This document shows positions 9,403-18,067 of a stretch of DNA of 64,000 bases, one piece after another (position 1 is the first letter of the stretch; every line of letters starts with the position of its first letter). The notes below the pieces were generated by a model. That model was given only the letters and a program-made list of their open reading frames with translations, was not told the origin of the DNA and did no database searches. The DNA comes from Pantoea nemavictus. GTDB taxonomy: Bacteria > Pseudomonadota > Gammaproteobacteria > Enterobacterales > Enterobacteriaceae. Made by a program: the position numbers and the translations under genes. The stretch covers positions 2,542,001-2,606,000 of the forward strand of contig NZ_JBBGZW010000001.1 of NCBI RefSeq assembly GCF_037479095.1, written 5' to 3'.

Positions 9403-10371
9403 ATGGATAGAGACGTTATTAAAGCTATAAATTCCCAGCTGCTTTTTCCCTCTCAATGCGATCGGCATATAGTTTTTGGCGTTGATGGAAAATTCATTGC
9501 ACATTCGCTGATCACTATTATGTCGATTATGAAGCATGCTGGCAGCGGATTTTATCATTTCCACCTGATCTCTTCAGAATTAACGCCAATTGACATTAAA
9601 AGGCTCGATACGATATTTTCGGGCTCGTCACATGGTTTAACTTTGCATCATATTAATGATGAACTTTTTAAAGCATTCCCTACCACTGAGCTTTTTACCC
9701 GCGCCACCTATTATCGTTTTCTGTCTCCACTTTTAGTGCATGATGCTGAAAAAATTCTCTATCTCGATGCTGATATTGTGTGCCTAAATCCTATAGATGA
9801 ATTATGGAAAATGGCAATGGAGCAAGAGACTATCGCTTTGGTTGTGGGTGAAATCGAAGCCTTACAACACCAACTGGCTGAAAATGTCGGGCTGCACGGG
9901 CATCGCTATTTTAACGCCGGAGTATTACTGATTGACAGACATAAATGGAATCGGGAACAGATTAGCGAACGCGCTTATCATTTGCTTGTTGAAAAGGGAA
10001 AATATTTTAAATACCTTGATCAAGATGCATTAAATATTTTGCTTGAAGATCGTGTGAATTTCATTGAGTCTCGTTTCAATACTATCACTATGCTAGCACA
10101 TGATGACAAAGGCTATAGCCTCGATGTGCCGGAAAATACCTGTTTGCTGCATTATGCGGGTGCTGATAAGCCTTGGCAGGAATGGAATCAACAACATGTT
10201 TGCCATTATTATCGCGACCTTCGTGAATTATCGCCATTAGCCAATCTACCTTATGAAATCCCTAGAAATGCTCAGCAAGCTAGAAGAATGTATAAGCTTT
10301 ATTTTCGTCATCATCATTTAGTCTCAGGAATAATTTGGCGTGTTAAGTATTTTAAAATGAGGTATTTATAA
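9403..10371 (+). CDS. Glycosyltransferase family 8 (LPS core type)
   Basis: A protein of 322 residues with the GT8 signature: YRFLSP before the DxD-containing segment YLDADIVCLNPID, then FNAGVLLID and LDQDALNILL. This is the pattern of WaaO/WaaJ/RfaJ enzymes that add glucose or galactose to the LPS core at the inner membrane. The region is clearly more AT-rich than the flanking catabolic genes, as is common for polysaccharide loci. The next gene starts at the base after its stop, so the two form an operon. Confidence 0.88.
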   Translation: MDRDVIKAINSQLLFPSQCDRHIVFGVDGKFIAHSLITIMSIMKHAGSGFYHFHLISSELTPIDIKRLDTIFSGSSHGLTLHHINDELFKAFPTTELFTRATYYRFLSPLLVHDAEKILYLDADIVCLNPIDELWKMAMEQETIALVVGEIEALQHQLAENVGLHGHRYFNAGVLLIDRHKWNREQISERAYHLLVEKGKYFKYLDQDALNILLEDRVNFIESRFNTITMLAHDDKGYSLDVPENTCLLHYAGADKPWQEWNQQHVCHYYRDLRELSPLANLPYEIPRNAQQARRMYKLYFRHHHLVSGIIWRVKYFKMRYL

Positions 10372-11613
10372 GTGCGAAGTTTAGAATTAAAGAGATTAGT
10401 GACGAGCGAAAATATTTATCACTTATGCTTTTTTTTACTCAGCGTAGTGTTAGCCAGCTCGTTAGTGGTTTCCGCTTACCCAAAGAAAATATTCTATATC
10501 GTAGGCTATGTGACGTTATTGTTCCTCTTGGTTCAGGGTGTTAAAAAGAACTTTATCTGGGATAAGAGCGCTTTTACCGTTGCGACTCCAATCTTATTAC
10601 TGGGGCTGGTGAGAGTCATTTGGGCGAAGATGCATGTCGATGCCCATTTTACCGATGTGGTTGATAACTATTTTCAGGGTGGGAAGTTATTTATCATATC
10701 TGCTTTTATTAGCTATTTTTTTATAGCATGGCGACATTTTCTCTCCTTCAGAATGTTACGCATCACCATTCTGGTGCTGGTTATCGGACTGCTATTCACG
10801 CTTGGAGCCAGTATCCATGAGAACGCTCAGACGCATCGACGTGTAAAGTTGCTAACCGACTCTGCAGGCACGGTTTCTTACCTTATTACGGCATTGGCGC
10901 TCACTGCATTATTTGTTGTTAACAAGGTAGTCGTTCGGCGCGCCTACCAGATAGTAATGTTCATCGCTATTTTTATAGTAAACATGCTGTTGATGTTTTA
11001 TACCGAATCTCGTGCGGCCATATTAGCTTTACCAGTTTTATACTTTTTATGTTTTTATTTAACTCATCGTTGGGCAGGAAAATATGTTCTGGCATTAAGT
11101 GTATTATTAATTGCTGGTGGTTTATTCTTCATGCCGAGTTCAGTTATGCACCGCTTAGACAACATTCAGAGTGAGATTGATAGTTATCATCGTAATAATG
11201 ATACTTCAATTGGCGCGAGATTCTCTATTTGGAAGGGGGGATTTAACAGTATTTCCTGGACTTTCTTAGGTCAGAGTCCAGATGAGAGAACCAATAAGGC
11301 TCGGGAATATATCAAAGAGAGTGAGCGCGGGAATCCTGAAGCTTACAAAAATGTAATGTATCACTTACACGATGATTTTCTGGAAACTCTCTCGCTACAA
11401 GGTATAGCGGGTGCAGTTACATTGATTCTCTTTTATCTTGGTTTAATAGTTGTAGCATTAGGTTTTAGAGCATTCGATATTACTCTATTGCCCATTTCAA
11501 TTTTTATATTTGGTCTGACAGATACCGTCTGGATTCAGAGTGGTTCAGTTTTTATTCTGATGGCTGCTACTGTTATTAGCTATTCTCTAATTCAGTTAAA
11601 ACCTAAAACGTAA
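10372..11613 (+). CDS. O-antigen ligase-like membrane protein (WaaL family)
   Basis: A protein of 413 residues with about 11 hydrophobic segments and a large periplasmic loop in the C-terminal half (about 250-340) containing RFSIWKGGFN, typical of the Wzy_C/O-antigen ligase family; ESRAAILALP precedes it. The start is GTG at 10372, directly after the glycosyltransferase stop. It probably joins a polymer to lipid A-core or a related acceptor. A polymerase role cannot be excluded from sequence. Confidence 0.82.
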   Translation: MRSLELKRLVTSENIYHLCFFLLSVVLASSLVVSAYPKKIFYIVGYVTLLFLLVQGVKKNFIWDKSAFTVATPILLLGLVRVIWAKMHVDAHFTDVVDNYFQGGKLFIISAFISYFFIAWRHFLSFRMLRITILVLVIGLLFTLGASIHENAQTHRRVKLLTDSAGTVSYLITALALTALFVVNKVVVRRAYQIVMFIAIFIVNMLLMFYTESRAAILALPVLYFLCFYLTHRWAGKYVLALSVLLIAGGLFFMPSSVMHRLDNIQSEIDSYHRNNDTSIGARFSIWKGGFNSISWTFLGQSPDERTNKAREYIKESERGNPEAYKNVMYHLHDDFLETLSLQGIAGAVTLILFYLGLIVVALGFRAFDITLLPISIFIFGLTDTVWIQSGSVFILMAATVISYSLIQLKPKT

Positions 11614-11638
11614 TATTTATTTCGTTGCATAAATTATA

Positions 11639-11660
11639 AGGTCGCCATTTGTGGCGACCT
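11639..11660. terminator. Palindrome between convergent genes
   Basis: AGGTCGCCATTTGTGGCGACCT forms a 9-bp stem. It belongs to the GTCGCCAT repeat family seen elsewhere in the window. It sits between the convergent ligase and glycosyltransferase-2 genes, where it would serve as a shared terminator. Confidence 0.65.
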
Positions 11661-11675
11661 GCTTCTTTTGATCGT

Positions 11676-12602
11676 TTAGGAAACACCACGCAATTTCATT
11701 TTGATATATTTCATCTTTAGACTGAATCTGACTTTTCTATCGAGTAAGAAAGAAGCTAAAGGGAAATTATTTAAAGCACACTTGACCATATCTTTATCAT
11801 GTTCGTCGCTTATCAGCGGATAAAATTTATGAACCAGATTGATCCAGTGGCATGAGAGTAAATTACGATACTTTTCACCTAATACTACATCCATCTGTTG
11901 GGTTGCTTTAATCAGCATTGATATTTTGTAGGCATCAAGTGCGCTAGAGAGGCTGTTGCCTCGCTTGAAGTAAAGATAAGGGCCTTGCTTAGATAAAAAT
12001 ATCTTTTGACTGGCTTTCAGAATTGAGGGAAATAAATATGCATCCTCGTAGCAGGTGAAGTCAGGAAAATGGTTATCCTCCAGCAATGACTTTTTTATGA
12101 ACTGACCAATAAAGTGCGCCTGGATTTCTCGGTGAATCAGAAATTTTTCAATCACCTGGTGCTGACTTAGGGAAATAACTTGTAAACTGTTCCACTGTTG
12201 TGGTTTGGGCTTACCTTCATAAATTTCATTAAGTGGCGTTAGTAGAATATCGGGTTGCTCTGCTTTTAAAAAAGTCACAATATCGGAAAAGGCGTGCGTT
12301 AAAATCTGGTCGTCGCCATCAAGCATTGTGACGTAGTGGCCGCTACATTTACTGACGCCAAAATTTCTGACCTTGCCAATGTTACGGAACATTACCTCAA
12401 AAATTTTCAGCTGGCGAAACTCGGTGGCAAAGGTATGCAGTAACTCGCTGGTATTATCTGAAGACGAGTCATTCACTAATATAATTTCGACCACATCCTC
12501 AACGCCAGCACAGGCATTTTTTAAACTGGTTAGCGTCTCGAGAATAAATTTTTCGCTATTATGCGCGGTGACCAGGACGCTGAGAGTGTAAGGTGAATCC
12601 AT
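11676..12602 (-). CDS. Glycosyltransferase family 2
   Basis: A protein of 308 residues. The GT-A fold start SVLVTAHNSEKFI, the nucleotide-binding segment LVNDSSSDNT and the DxD-like MLDGDD near residue 95 are visible. It is AT-rich like the two convergent LPS genes and probably belongs to the same surface-polysaccharide function. Donor and acceptor are unknown. Confidence 0.88.
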   Translation of the reverse strand: MDSPYTLSVLVTAHNSEKFILETLTSLKNACAGVEDVVEIILVNDSSSDNTSELLHTFATEFRQLKIFEVMFRNIGKVRNFGVSKCSGHYVTMLDGDDQILTHAFSDIVTFLKAEQPDILLTPLNEIYEGKPKPQQWNSLQVISLSQHQVIEKFLIHREIQAHFIGQFIKKSLLEDNHFPDFTCYEDAYLFPSILKASQKIFLSKQGPYLYFKRGNSLSSALDAYKISMLIKATQQMDVVLGEKYRNLLSCHWINLVHKFYPLISDEHDKDMVKCALNNFPLASFLLDRKVRFSLKMKYIKMKLRGVS

Positions 12603-12844
12603 AATTAGTATCTATCCGTTGATATTTCAGGGTTCATTGGTGATGAACAAGTCTATCGCTTTCTGCCCTCAAGTGAATGAAATTATGTTGCACGTCATAA
12701 GTGATCATTCTCACAACTTCACGTGTAATTAATCACCGCAACTAAACTTTCCTCTCTCCACGCCGATAATTTTCCCACTGAGTCCGTGCGCTTTGCCCCA
12801 CGATTTTGGGGCTCTACGATCACCTTCTGGTATGGAAAACTTTC

Positions 12845-14296
12845 ATGATCGCAACGCCCTTGTCAGGCCCGGACGCCGTGCCGGTGGAGATGGTCTCTCT
12901 CAAACGTATTGCCCAGCGGGCCGATAGCCTGGCGGTGATCCTCAGTTGGGCACTGTGGCCGATTGCACTTGGCGTTGGCTGGCTCAATGACAGCACAAGG
13001 GTGGCGCTGATTGCCGGCTTAGTTCTGGCGCTGCTGGCGACCTTTTTCGGCACCGCGCTACGCGGTACGCTGACCTCGCGCTTGGTGCTCTCCGCGCTGC
13101 TCATTGGCTGGGCAGGTTTGTTGATTCAGCTGGGTGGCGGCGAAACCGAATACCACTTCTCTGTGTTTGTGCTGATGTCGGCGCTGCTGGCGTGGCGCGA
13201 TATGCGGCCGTTATTAATGGGTGCGGCGGCGGCGGCCACCCATCACGTGCTGTTCAATTATCTGCAGGATAATGATCTGTTTGGCGTGATTGTTTTCCAC
13301 CATCCTGGCTGGGATATGGTGCTGTTCCACGCACTGTTTGTGGTGGCGCAAACCGCCATGTTACTGGTGATTGCGCGCCAGATGGCCGCCGATGCGCGTT
13401 CGGCCAGCGAAGTGGCGGAGTTGGCGGCTCAGATCAATCAGCAGGCGGGTTATCTGACGCTGAACGCCGATATGCAGCAGAGTGCAACGCCGTTCGCCCG
13501 TACCTTTAGTACCACGCTTGGCACCATGCACGGCACTTTGCATCAGGTCAGCGAGGGCGTGGGACTGCTGCTGGCGGAGTCTGACAGTATTCTTGAACGT
13601 AACGCCGCGCTTTCAACGCGCACCGATGAGCAGGCGCAGGCGCTGGAAGTGGCGGCGAGTGCCATGACTGAAATCAGCATCGCCGCCAGCCTGACCCGCG
13701 ATAAAGCGCTGAGCGCGCGCCAGTTGGCGAGTGAAACCCGCACGGTGGCCACGCGCGGCGAAGAGAATATTCAGTCGGCGATTCACTCGATGGAGAAAAT
13801 TAGTGAGGAGTCGAGAAGGGTAAAAATCATTCTGGAGCTGATTGACGGCATTGCTTTTCAGACCAACATTCTGTCGCTGAATGCCTCGGTGGAGGCCGCG
13901 CGTGCCGGTAATCAGGGACGCGGTTTTGCCGTGGTCGCCAGCGAAGTGCGTAACCTGGCGATGCGCAGTGAGAGCGCTGCGCGTGAGATTCGTCAGCTGA
14001 TGGATGCCAGCTCGACCAGCACCGAGCACGGCACCGTGCAGGTAGAACATGCGGCGCAAACCATGCGCGAGATTCATAGTAGCATCAGTGGCTTATCGCA
14101 GCTGGTAACAGAGTTGTCGGAGATGAGTGAGCAGCAGAACCTGAGCATTGAACAGATTCAGCAGAGCATCAACAGTATTGATCACAGCGTACATCACAAC
14201 GTGCAGCACGTGGCCGAAACGCTGCAGGTGGCGCAACAGCAGCAGCAGCAGGCGAATGCGCTAAAGCAGGCGATTTCGTTGTTCAGATTGGGGTAA
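12845..14296 (+). CDS. Methyl-accepting chemotaxis protein with multi-helix membrane sensor
   Basis: The C-terminal half is a standard chemoreceptor signalling hairpin with the conserved tip [20 protein letters not shown] and [15 protein letters not shown]. The N-terminal ~190 residues contain about six membrane helices and almost no periplasmic loop, with conserved His and Arg/Asp residues (EYHF, RDMRP, THHV). Such receptors are thought to sense within the membrane or respond to energy state. There is no C-terminal CheR/CheB pentapeptide. The start is uncertain: TTG at 12806 or ATG at 12890 are alternatives. Confidence 0.85.
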   Translation: MIATPLSGPDAVPVEMVSLKRIAQRADSLAVILSWALWPIALGVGWLNDSTRVALIAGLVLALLATFFGTALRGTLTSRLVLSALLIGWAGLLIQLGGGETEYHFSVFVLMSALLAWRDMRPLLMGAAAAATHHVLFNYLQDNDLFGVIVFHHPGWDMVLFHALFVVAQTAMLLVIARQMAADARSASEVAELAAQINQQAGYLTLNADMQQSATPFARTFSTTLGTMHGTLHQVSEGVGLLLAESDSILERNAALSTRTDEQAQALEVAASAMTEISIAASLTRDKALSARQLASETRTVATRGEENIQSAIHSMEKISEESRRVKIILELIDGIAFQTNILSLNASVEAARAGNQGRGFAVVASEVRNLAMRSESAAREIRQLMDASSTSTEHGTVQVEHAAQTMREIHSSISGLSQLVTELSEMSEQQNLSIEQIQQSINSIDHSVHHNVQHVAETLQVAQQQQQQANALKQAISLFRLG

Positions 14297-14317
14297 ATAC
14301 CCATATTTTCTGCGTAT

Positions 14318-14382
14318 CGTAGCGGCGCAATTCATTGCGCATTCTGGCGCGCCAAAACCATGCGCAATGAATTGCGCCGCTT
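14318..14382. repeat. Inverted pair of REP-like GGCGCAAT palindromes
   Basis: A first unit, CGTAGCGGCGCAATTCATTGCGC, lies at 14318-14340, and an inverted second unit, GCGCAATGAATTGCGCCGCTT, at about 14362-14382. The same element recurs at 25683-25772. The right unit is interrupted after its CT by the IS110 element. Confidence 0.85.
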
Positions 14383-14395
14383 GTATCTTGAATGT

Positions 14396-14563
14396 GTTGC
14401 TGGTTAGCTACCAGCAACATGAAACGGAGGCAGCTTTTTGCGCCGCTTAAGACCCGATCTTGCTTCGTAGCTTTAAGCCCTCCGTTTCTCCTTTCACGCC
14501 AGCAACTACTCTGAACGGTAACCAGAAGCTCTGACTTCGTATGTACAAGGCTAGATGGCGTGA
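14396..14563 (+). ncRNA. Predicted IS110 bridge RNA
   Basis: The noncoding left end folds into three successive stem-loops: GTTGCTGGT/ACCAGCAAC (14396-14404/14410-14418); GAAACGGAGG/CCTCCGTTTC (14421-14430/14479-14488); TCACGCC/GGCGTGA (14494-14500/14557-14563). The second loop contains TTGCGCCGCTT (14438-14448), identical to the left target flank, and CGTAGC (14466-14471), the reverse complement of the right target GCTACG. The third contains ACGGTA (14515-14520), identical to the right end of the element, and TACAAG (14544-14549), the reverse complement of CTTGTA at the left end. This matches the target- and donor-binding loops known for IS621. RNA ends are approximate. Confidence 0.75.
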
Positions 14564-14589
14564 TGGTTTAAGTGAAAGGGAGATATCCG

Positions 14590-15573
14590 ATGTTCTGTCT
14601 TGGTATTGATGTAAGCAAACACAAACTCGACCTCTGCCTGTTCCCCGGCAACGGCAAAAAGAAAACGAAATCCATCAAAAATCAGGTCGGCGTAGAACGT
14701 GACATCTGCGACTGGCTCCAGAAGCAGAAGTGCCCGCCAGAGCAGGTGATGGTGGTGATGGAAGCGACCAGCGTCTATCACGAAAACGTCGCTTACGGGC
14801 TGCACGGGAACACGCCCGTGACGGTCTGTATCGGCAATCCGCAACGGGTCAGGGAGTTTGCCCGCGGAATGGGTATCCTGACCAAAAATGACGCGGTCGA
14901 CGCCTGGGTGCTGGCCCGTTACGGCGAGCTGAAACAGCCCGATGCCTGGGTTCCGCCGCCACCGGAAGTCCGCAAGCTGAAAGACCTGCTGCGTCTGCGT
15001 GACGCCATCGTTGAAGATGTGCAGCGCGCGACGAACAGGCTCGAGAAGGCGAACTCAACCCAGACGGCGGGCGAGGTGACCGACTCGCTTGAAAGAACAA
15101 AAAAATCGCATGAAAAGGAGCTGAAGCGAATAAACGCGCTGATTGACGACCACATGGATAAGAATGATGGTCTGAAAGATGATCTTAAGCTGCTGGAGTC
15201 GATAAAAGGTATCGGCGGCGTAGTGGGAACGACCATGCTGTCGGTGCTGCGTACGTGCCAGTTCCGCAATGCGGGTCAGGTAGCGGCGTGGCTGGGCGTG
15301 GTGCCGGTCGAGAAGACGTCAGGCAGTTCGGTGAGAGGGCTGGCCCGGATGTCGAAAACCGGTCCCGCCGACGTGAGAGCGAAGCTGTATATGGCCGCGA
15401 TAGTAGCGGCAAGGTGGAATCGCCCCGTAAGAGCGCTGTATGAAAGGCTGATGGCGAAGGGCAAGCCAGCCAAAGTGGCGCTGGGAGCGGTGATGCGCAA
15501 ACTGGTCCATCTCTGCTTCGGTGTGCTTAAAACACGAGAGCCGTGGAACGAAAACTACGTAGCTACCGCTTGA
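14590..15573 (+). CDS. IS110-family transposase/recombinase
   Basis: A protein of 327 residues, the usual length for IS110/IS621 recombinases. The N-terminal RuvC-like domain shows D7 in GIDVSK, E58 in VVMEATSVYH, and D101 and D104 in KNDAVDAW (DEDD). The C-terminal Tnp_20-type domain has the conserved serine region TSGSSVRG at about 243-250 followed by MSKTG. The ATG at 14590 has GGGAG upstream. The enzyme is expected to use the bridge RNA encoded just upstream to recombine a circular donor into the target at a CT core. The reading frame is intact, so the element may be active. Confidence 0.93.
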   Translation: MFCLGIDVSKHKLDLCLFPGNGKKKTKSIKNQVGVERDICDWLQKQKCPPEQVMVVMEATSVYHENVAYGLHGNTPVTVCIGNPQRVREFARGMGILTKNDAVDAWVLARYGELKQPDAWVPPPPEVRKLKDLLRLRDAIVEDVQRATNRLEKANSTQTAGEVTDSLERTKKSHEKELKRINALIDDHMDKNDGLKDDLKLLESIKGIGGVVGTTMLSVLRTCQFRNAGQVAAWLGVVPVEKTSGSSVRGLARMSKTGPADVRAKLYMAAIVAARWNRPVRALYERLMAKGKPAKVALGAVMRKLVHLCFGVLKTREPWNENYVATA

Positions 15574-15604
15574 CGTTCAAGACGGTAGCTACGGTATTTG
15601 CGTT

Positions 15605-15895
15605 TTATTCCACGCCTTTAACCAGCAGCACGCGGTACTTTGCACCTTTCAGACGATGCGCTTTAGCTTCCTGATACGCCGGGCTGAAATACCAGCCTTT
15701 TGCCGCTTCAACATCCGGGAACTCCAGCACCACTACGCCTTCAGCGGGCGGACCTTCCAGCGTTTCCAGCTCGCCGTAAAACGCCAGCGGGGTGATCGGA
15801 TGGTCGCCGCGCGCCTGGCCCGCTTTTTCGGCGTAGGTTGCCAGTTCGTCCTTGTCTAAGGTTTCGTCCTTAATAAACACCACATATGCCGCCAT
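15605..15895 (-). CDS. DUF1330 family protein
   Basis: A 96-residue dimeric alpha/beta-barrel-like protein. MAAYVVFIKDE at the start and VVVLEFPDVEAAKGWYFSPAYQ in the middle are characteristic of DUF1330. Its start touches the stop of yghU, so it is translated from the same message. The IS110 insertion lies 14 bases beyond its stop and leaves it intact. The biochemical role is unknown. Confidence 0.88.
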   Translation of the reverse strand: MAAYVVFIKDETLDKDELATYAEKAGQARGDHPITPLAFYGELETLEGPPAEGVVVLEFPDVEAAKGWYFSPAYQEAKAHRLKGAKYRVLLVKGVE

Positions 15896-16776
15896 TATTT
15901 CTCGCCTCGCGCCTGACGTTTGTCTTCAGTGTTGTTATCAAAATCTGATGCATCATGACGTTCCAGCAGCTGATCCTGCGGTTCGGCACCAAATGCACGA
16001 TTCACCTTACGGCCACGGATTACCGCCGGACGTTCAGCAATCTCTTTCGCCCAGCGCACCACGTGTTTGTACGACTGCACATCGAGGAACTCGCTGCCGC
16101 CATATTGGTTATTCAGCACCAGGTTGCCGTACCACGGCCAGGTGGCGATATCGGCGATGGTGTATTCATCACCGGCGAGGAAGCGATGGTTGGCCAGCTG
16201 ACGATCCAGCACGTCGAACTGACGTTTGGCTTCCAGCGTAAAGCGGTTGATGGCGTATTCGATCTTCTCTGGCGCGTAATGATAGAAGTGACCAAAGCCG
16301 CCGCCGAGGTAGGGCGCAGAACCTTGCAGCCAGAACAGCCAGTTCAGGGTTTCGGTGCGGCCTGCCAGTGAGGTCGGCAGGAAGTGGCCGAACTTCTCTG
16401 CCAGATACAGCAGGATGTTGCCAGATTCAAATACGCGCTGCGGTGGGGTAACCGAGTGATCGCTCAGCGCCGGAATTTTTGAGTTTGGGTTCACATCAAC
16501 AAAACCGCTGGAGAATTGATCGCCATCGCCGATACGAATCAGCCAGGCATCGTACTCGGCGTCTTTGGCCCCGACGGCAAGCAACTCTTCCAGCAGGATG
16601 GTAATTTTCTGGCCGTTTGGCGTGCCGAGCGAATAGAGCTGCAGCGGATGTTTGCCGACCGGCAGCGTTTTCTCATGCGTCGGTCCGGCGGTTGGACGGT
16701 TAGTTTTTGCGCCGTTACCTTTGGCTTCCGGGTCCCAGGTCCAGACTTTCGCGGGCTGATACTGATGTTCCGACAT
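15895..16776 (-). CDS. yghU: Glutathione S-transferase-like disulfide-bond oxidoreductase YghU
   Basis: A protein of 293 residues matching YghU (nu-class GST). The long N-terminal extension with THEKTLPVGKHPLQLYSLGTPN, then NPNSKIPAL for the glutathione gamma-Glu contact and the all-alpha C-terminal domain are clear. The ATG at 16776 is preferred over an upstream in-frame start because it begins the conserved MSEHQYQPAKVW. YghU binds two glutathiones and reduces disulfides; a role in redox or hydroperoxide metabolism is expected. It is coupled to the DUF1330 gene. Confidence 0.93.
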   Translation of the reverse strand: MSEHQYQPAKVWTWDPEAKGNGAKTNRPTAGPTHEKTLPVGKHPLQLYSLGTPNGQKITILLEELLAVGAKDAEYDAWLIRIGDGDQFSSGFVDVNPNSKIPALSDHSVTPPQRVFESGNILLYLAEKFGHFLPTSLAGRTETLNWLFWLQGSAPYLGGGFGHFYHYAPEKIEYAINRFTLEAKRQFDVLDRQLANHRFLAGDEYTIADIATWPWYGNLVLNNQYGGSEFLDVQSYKHVVRWAKEIAERPAVIRGRKVNRAFGAEPQDQLLERHDASDFDNNTEDKRQARGEK

Positions 16777-16876
16777 AGTGGTTCGCCTTGTTGTGTTTGG
16801 TTTTTTGCTGCTACTGAGTGTAGCAGCGCGTGATACAGGCGATTTAACCGCGCTGGCGGTGGGATACAAAGTCTGA

Positions 16877-17896
16877 TTATGTAAAGTTCTCTTGCGTAAA
16901 GAGCATAAAGTCGACTTTGCCGGGCTGGTAGATGTCGGGGATGTCGCCCTCTTCCAGATGGCGCAACAGCAGCGTCAAGGCCAGCTGAGCATGGCGCAGG
17001 GTGTTTTGATCGATCGTTAAGGTGAGCACGCGATCCTGTAACAGTTGGCGCGTAGTGCTATACAACTCGTGCGTGACGTACACCACTTTACCGTCGAGCC
17101 GATGGCGCGACAGGGCTTCGTAAATCTGGGTGTTGCCGATGCCGGTATTGTAGAGCCCCACAATCGGCGGCGAGGCGGCCAGCGTTTTTTCCAGCAGGCG
17201 ACTGATACGCGCGCGCTCGTCCTGACCGGCGAGAATCTCGCGCAGACGCAGCTGCGGAAAGCGTTCGGCCAGCACCGCCTGGAAACCTTCAATGCGCAGG
17301 CGGTGCGCAGCATAATCGGCGCGCCCGCTCATCAGCACCACTTCACCCGGCTGCGACAGCATGCTGCCCAACATTAAACCGGCGGTGCGTCCGGCTTTGT
17401 ATTGATCGATGCCTACGTGGCAGAGCCGCGCGGCATCCGGGAGATCGGCGACCAGCGTGATGACCGGTACGCCGCGCGCTTTACAGTCGGCCAGCGCAGC
17501 GTAAATCAGCGGATTTTCGTGGGCGAAAACGATCAGCGCATCACGCTTTTTACTGCTGGCAGTGATATGTGCCGCCAACTTTTCTGGCGCATTTTCCGGG
17601 ATTAGCGTGCGGTGCAGACGCAAGCGGCGATAGCCGAGTTCGTCTGCAAGTGTGGCGAAGTCTTGTGCTAATTGCTGAAAGAAGAAGGAGGCGTTGCCGC
17701 TAAGCAGTACTTCAATCTGCCACGGATGGCGATGCTCTTCAGGCAGAATGCGTTTTAAACCGGCATCACGCGCTGCCTGCAGAATTTTTTTGCTCATGGC
17801 GGGCGACACGCCGCCGCGATCGTTTAATACCCGGTCAACGGTGGCGACACCGACGCCCACTTGTTTTGCCAGCTCGGCCAGCGTCACTGCTTTCAT
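16877..17896 (-). CDS. LacI-family regulator
   Basis: A protein of 339 residues. The N-terminal LacI HTH starts MKAVTLAELAKQVGVGVATVDRVLNDRGGVSP, followed by a periplasmic-binding-like effector domain (VGIDQYKAGRTAGLMLGS, VVLMSGRADYAAHRLRIEGF). The ATG at 17896 is chosen because the DNA-binding helix begins there; upstream codons fall inside a repeat. It lies downstream of iolH in the same direction with an inverted repeat between them. It probably responds to a sugar or inositol derivative. Confidence 0.92.
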   Translation of the reverse strand: MKAVTLAELAKQVGVGVATVDRVLNDRGGVSPAMSKKILQAARDAGLKRILPEEHRHPWQIEVLLSGNASFFFQQLAQDFATLADELGYRRLRLHRTLIPENAPEKLAAHITASSKKRDALIVFAHENPLIYAALADCKARGVPVITLVADLPDAARLCHVGIDQYKAGRTAGLMLGSMLSQPGEVVLMSGRADYAAHRLRIEGFQAVLAERFPQLRLREILAGQDERARISRLLEKTLAASPPIVGLYNTGIGNTQIYEALSRHRLDGKVVYVTHELYSTTRQLLQDRVLTLTIDQNTLRHAQLALTLLLRHLEEGDIPDIYQPGKVDFMLFTQENFT

Positions 17897-17919
17897 GGTG
17901 TAGGTTCCATTAGGGCGGG

Positions 17920-18054
17920 CCCTCATCCTAACCTTCTCCCGCCAGCGGGAGAAGGGACCGATCGAGCTCGCTTTGAGCTCTCCCCCTGTGTGAGAGAGCA
18001 ATCACGCCGCACTTTCCAGTTCCCTCTCCCTATGGGAGAGGGTTAGGGTGAGGG
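17920..18054. repeat. Inverted repeat of CCCTCACCCTAACCCTCTCCC type
   Basis: The 21-base arm at 17920-17940 and its near-perfect reverse complement at 18034-18054 (3 mismatches) flank about 90 bases that contain a further GAGCTC-rich palindrome. This is a common intergenic repeat type in enterobacteria. In the transcript it would form a long hairpin between iolH and the LacI gene. Confidence 0.75.
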
Positions 18055-18067
18055 CATCAGCGCGCAT

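Larger units (their letters stand above)
14382..15590 (+). mobile_element. IS110-family insertion sequence, complete, about 1.2 kb
   Basis: The ends are set by the CT dinucleotide present at both borders (14380-14381 and 15589-15590). The left flank TTGCGCCGCT and right flank ACG join to TTGCGCCGCTACG, a 13-base sequence found intact at 25695-25707 and, on the minus strand, at 14318-14330. The element carries a long 5' noncoding region, one transposase gene and a short right end, as in the IS110/IS621 group. There are no terminal inverted repeats or longer target duplication, as expected for this family. Confidence 0.85.

Noticed and set aside
15559..15590. Inverted repeat GTAGCTACCG/CGGTAGCTAC read as an IS terminal inverted repeat
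   Set aside because: Both arms lie at the right end only; it is part of the right end or a terminator, not a pair of terminal repeats.
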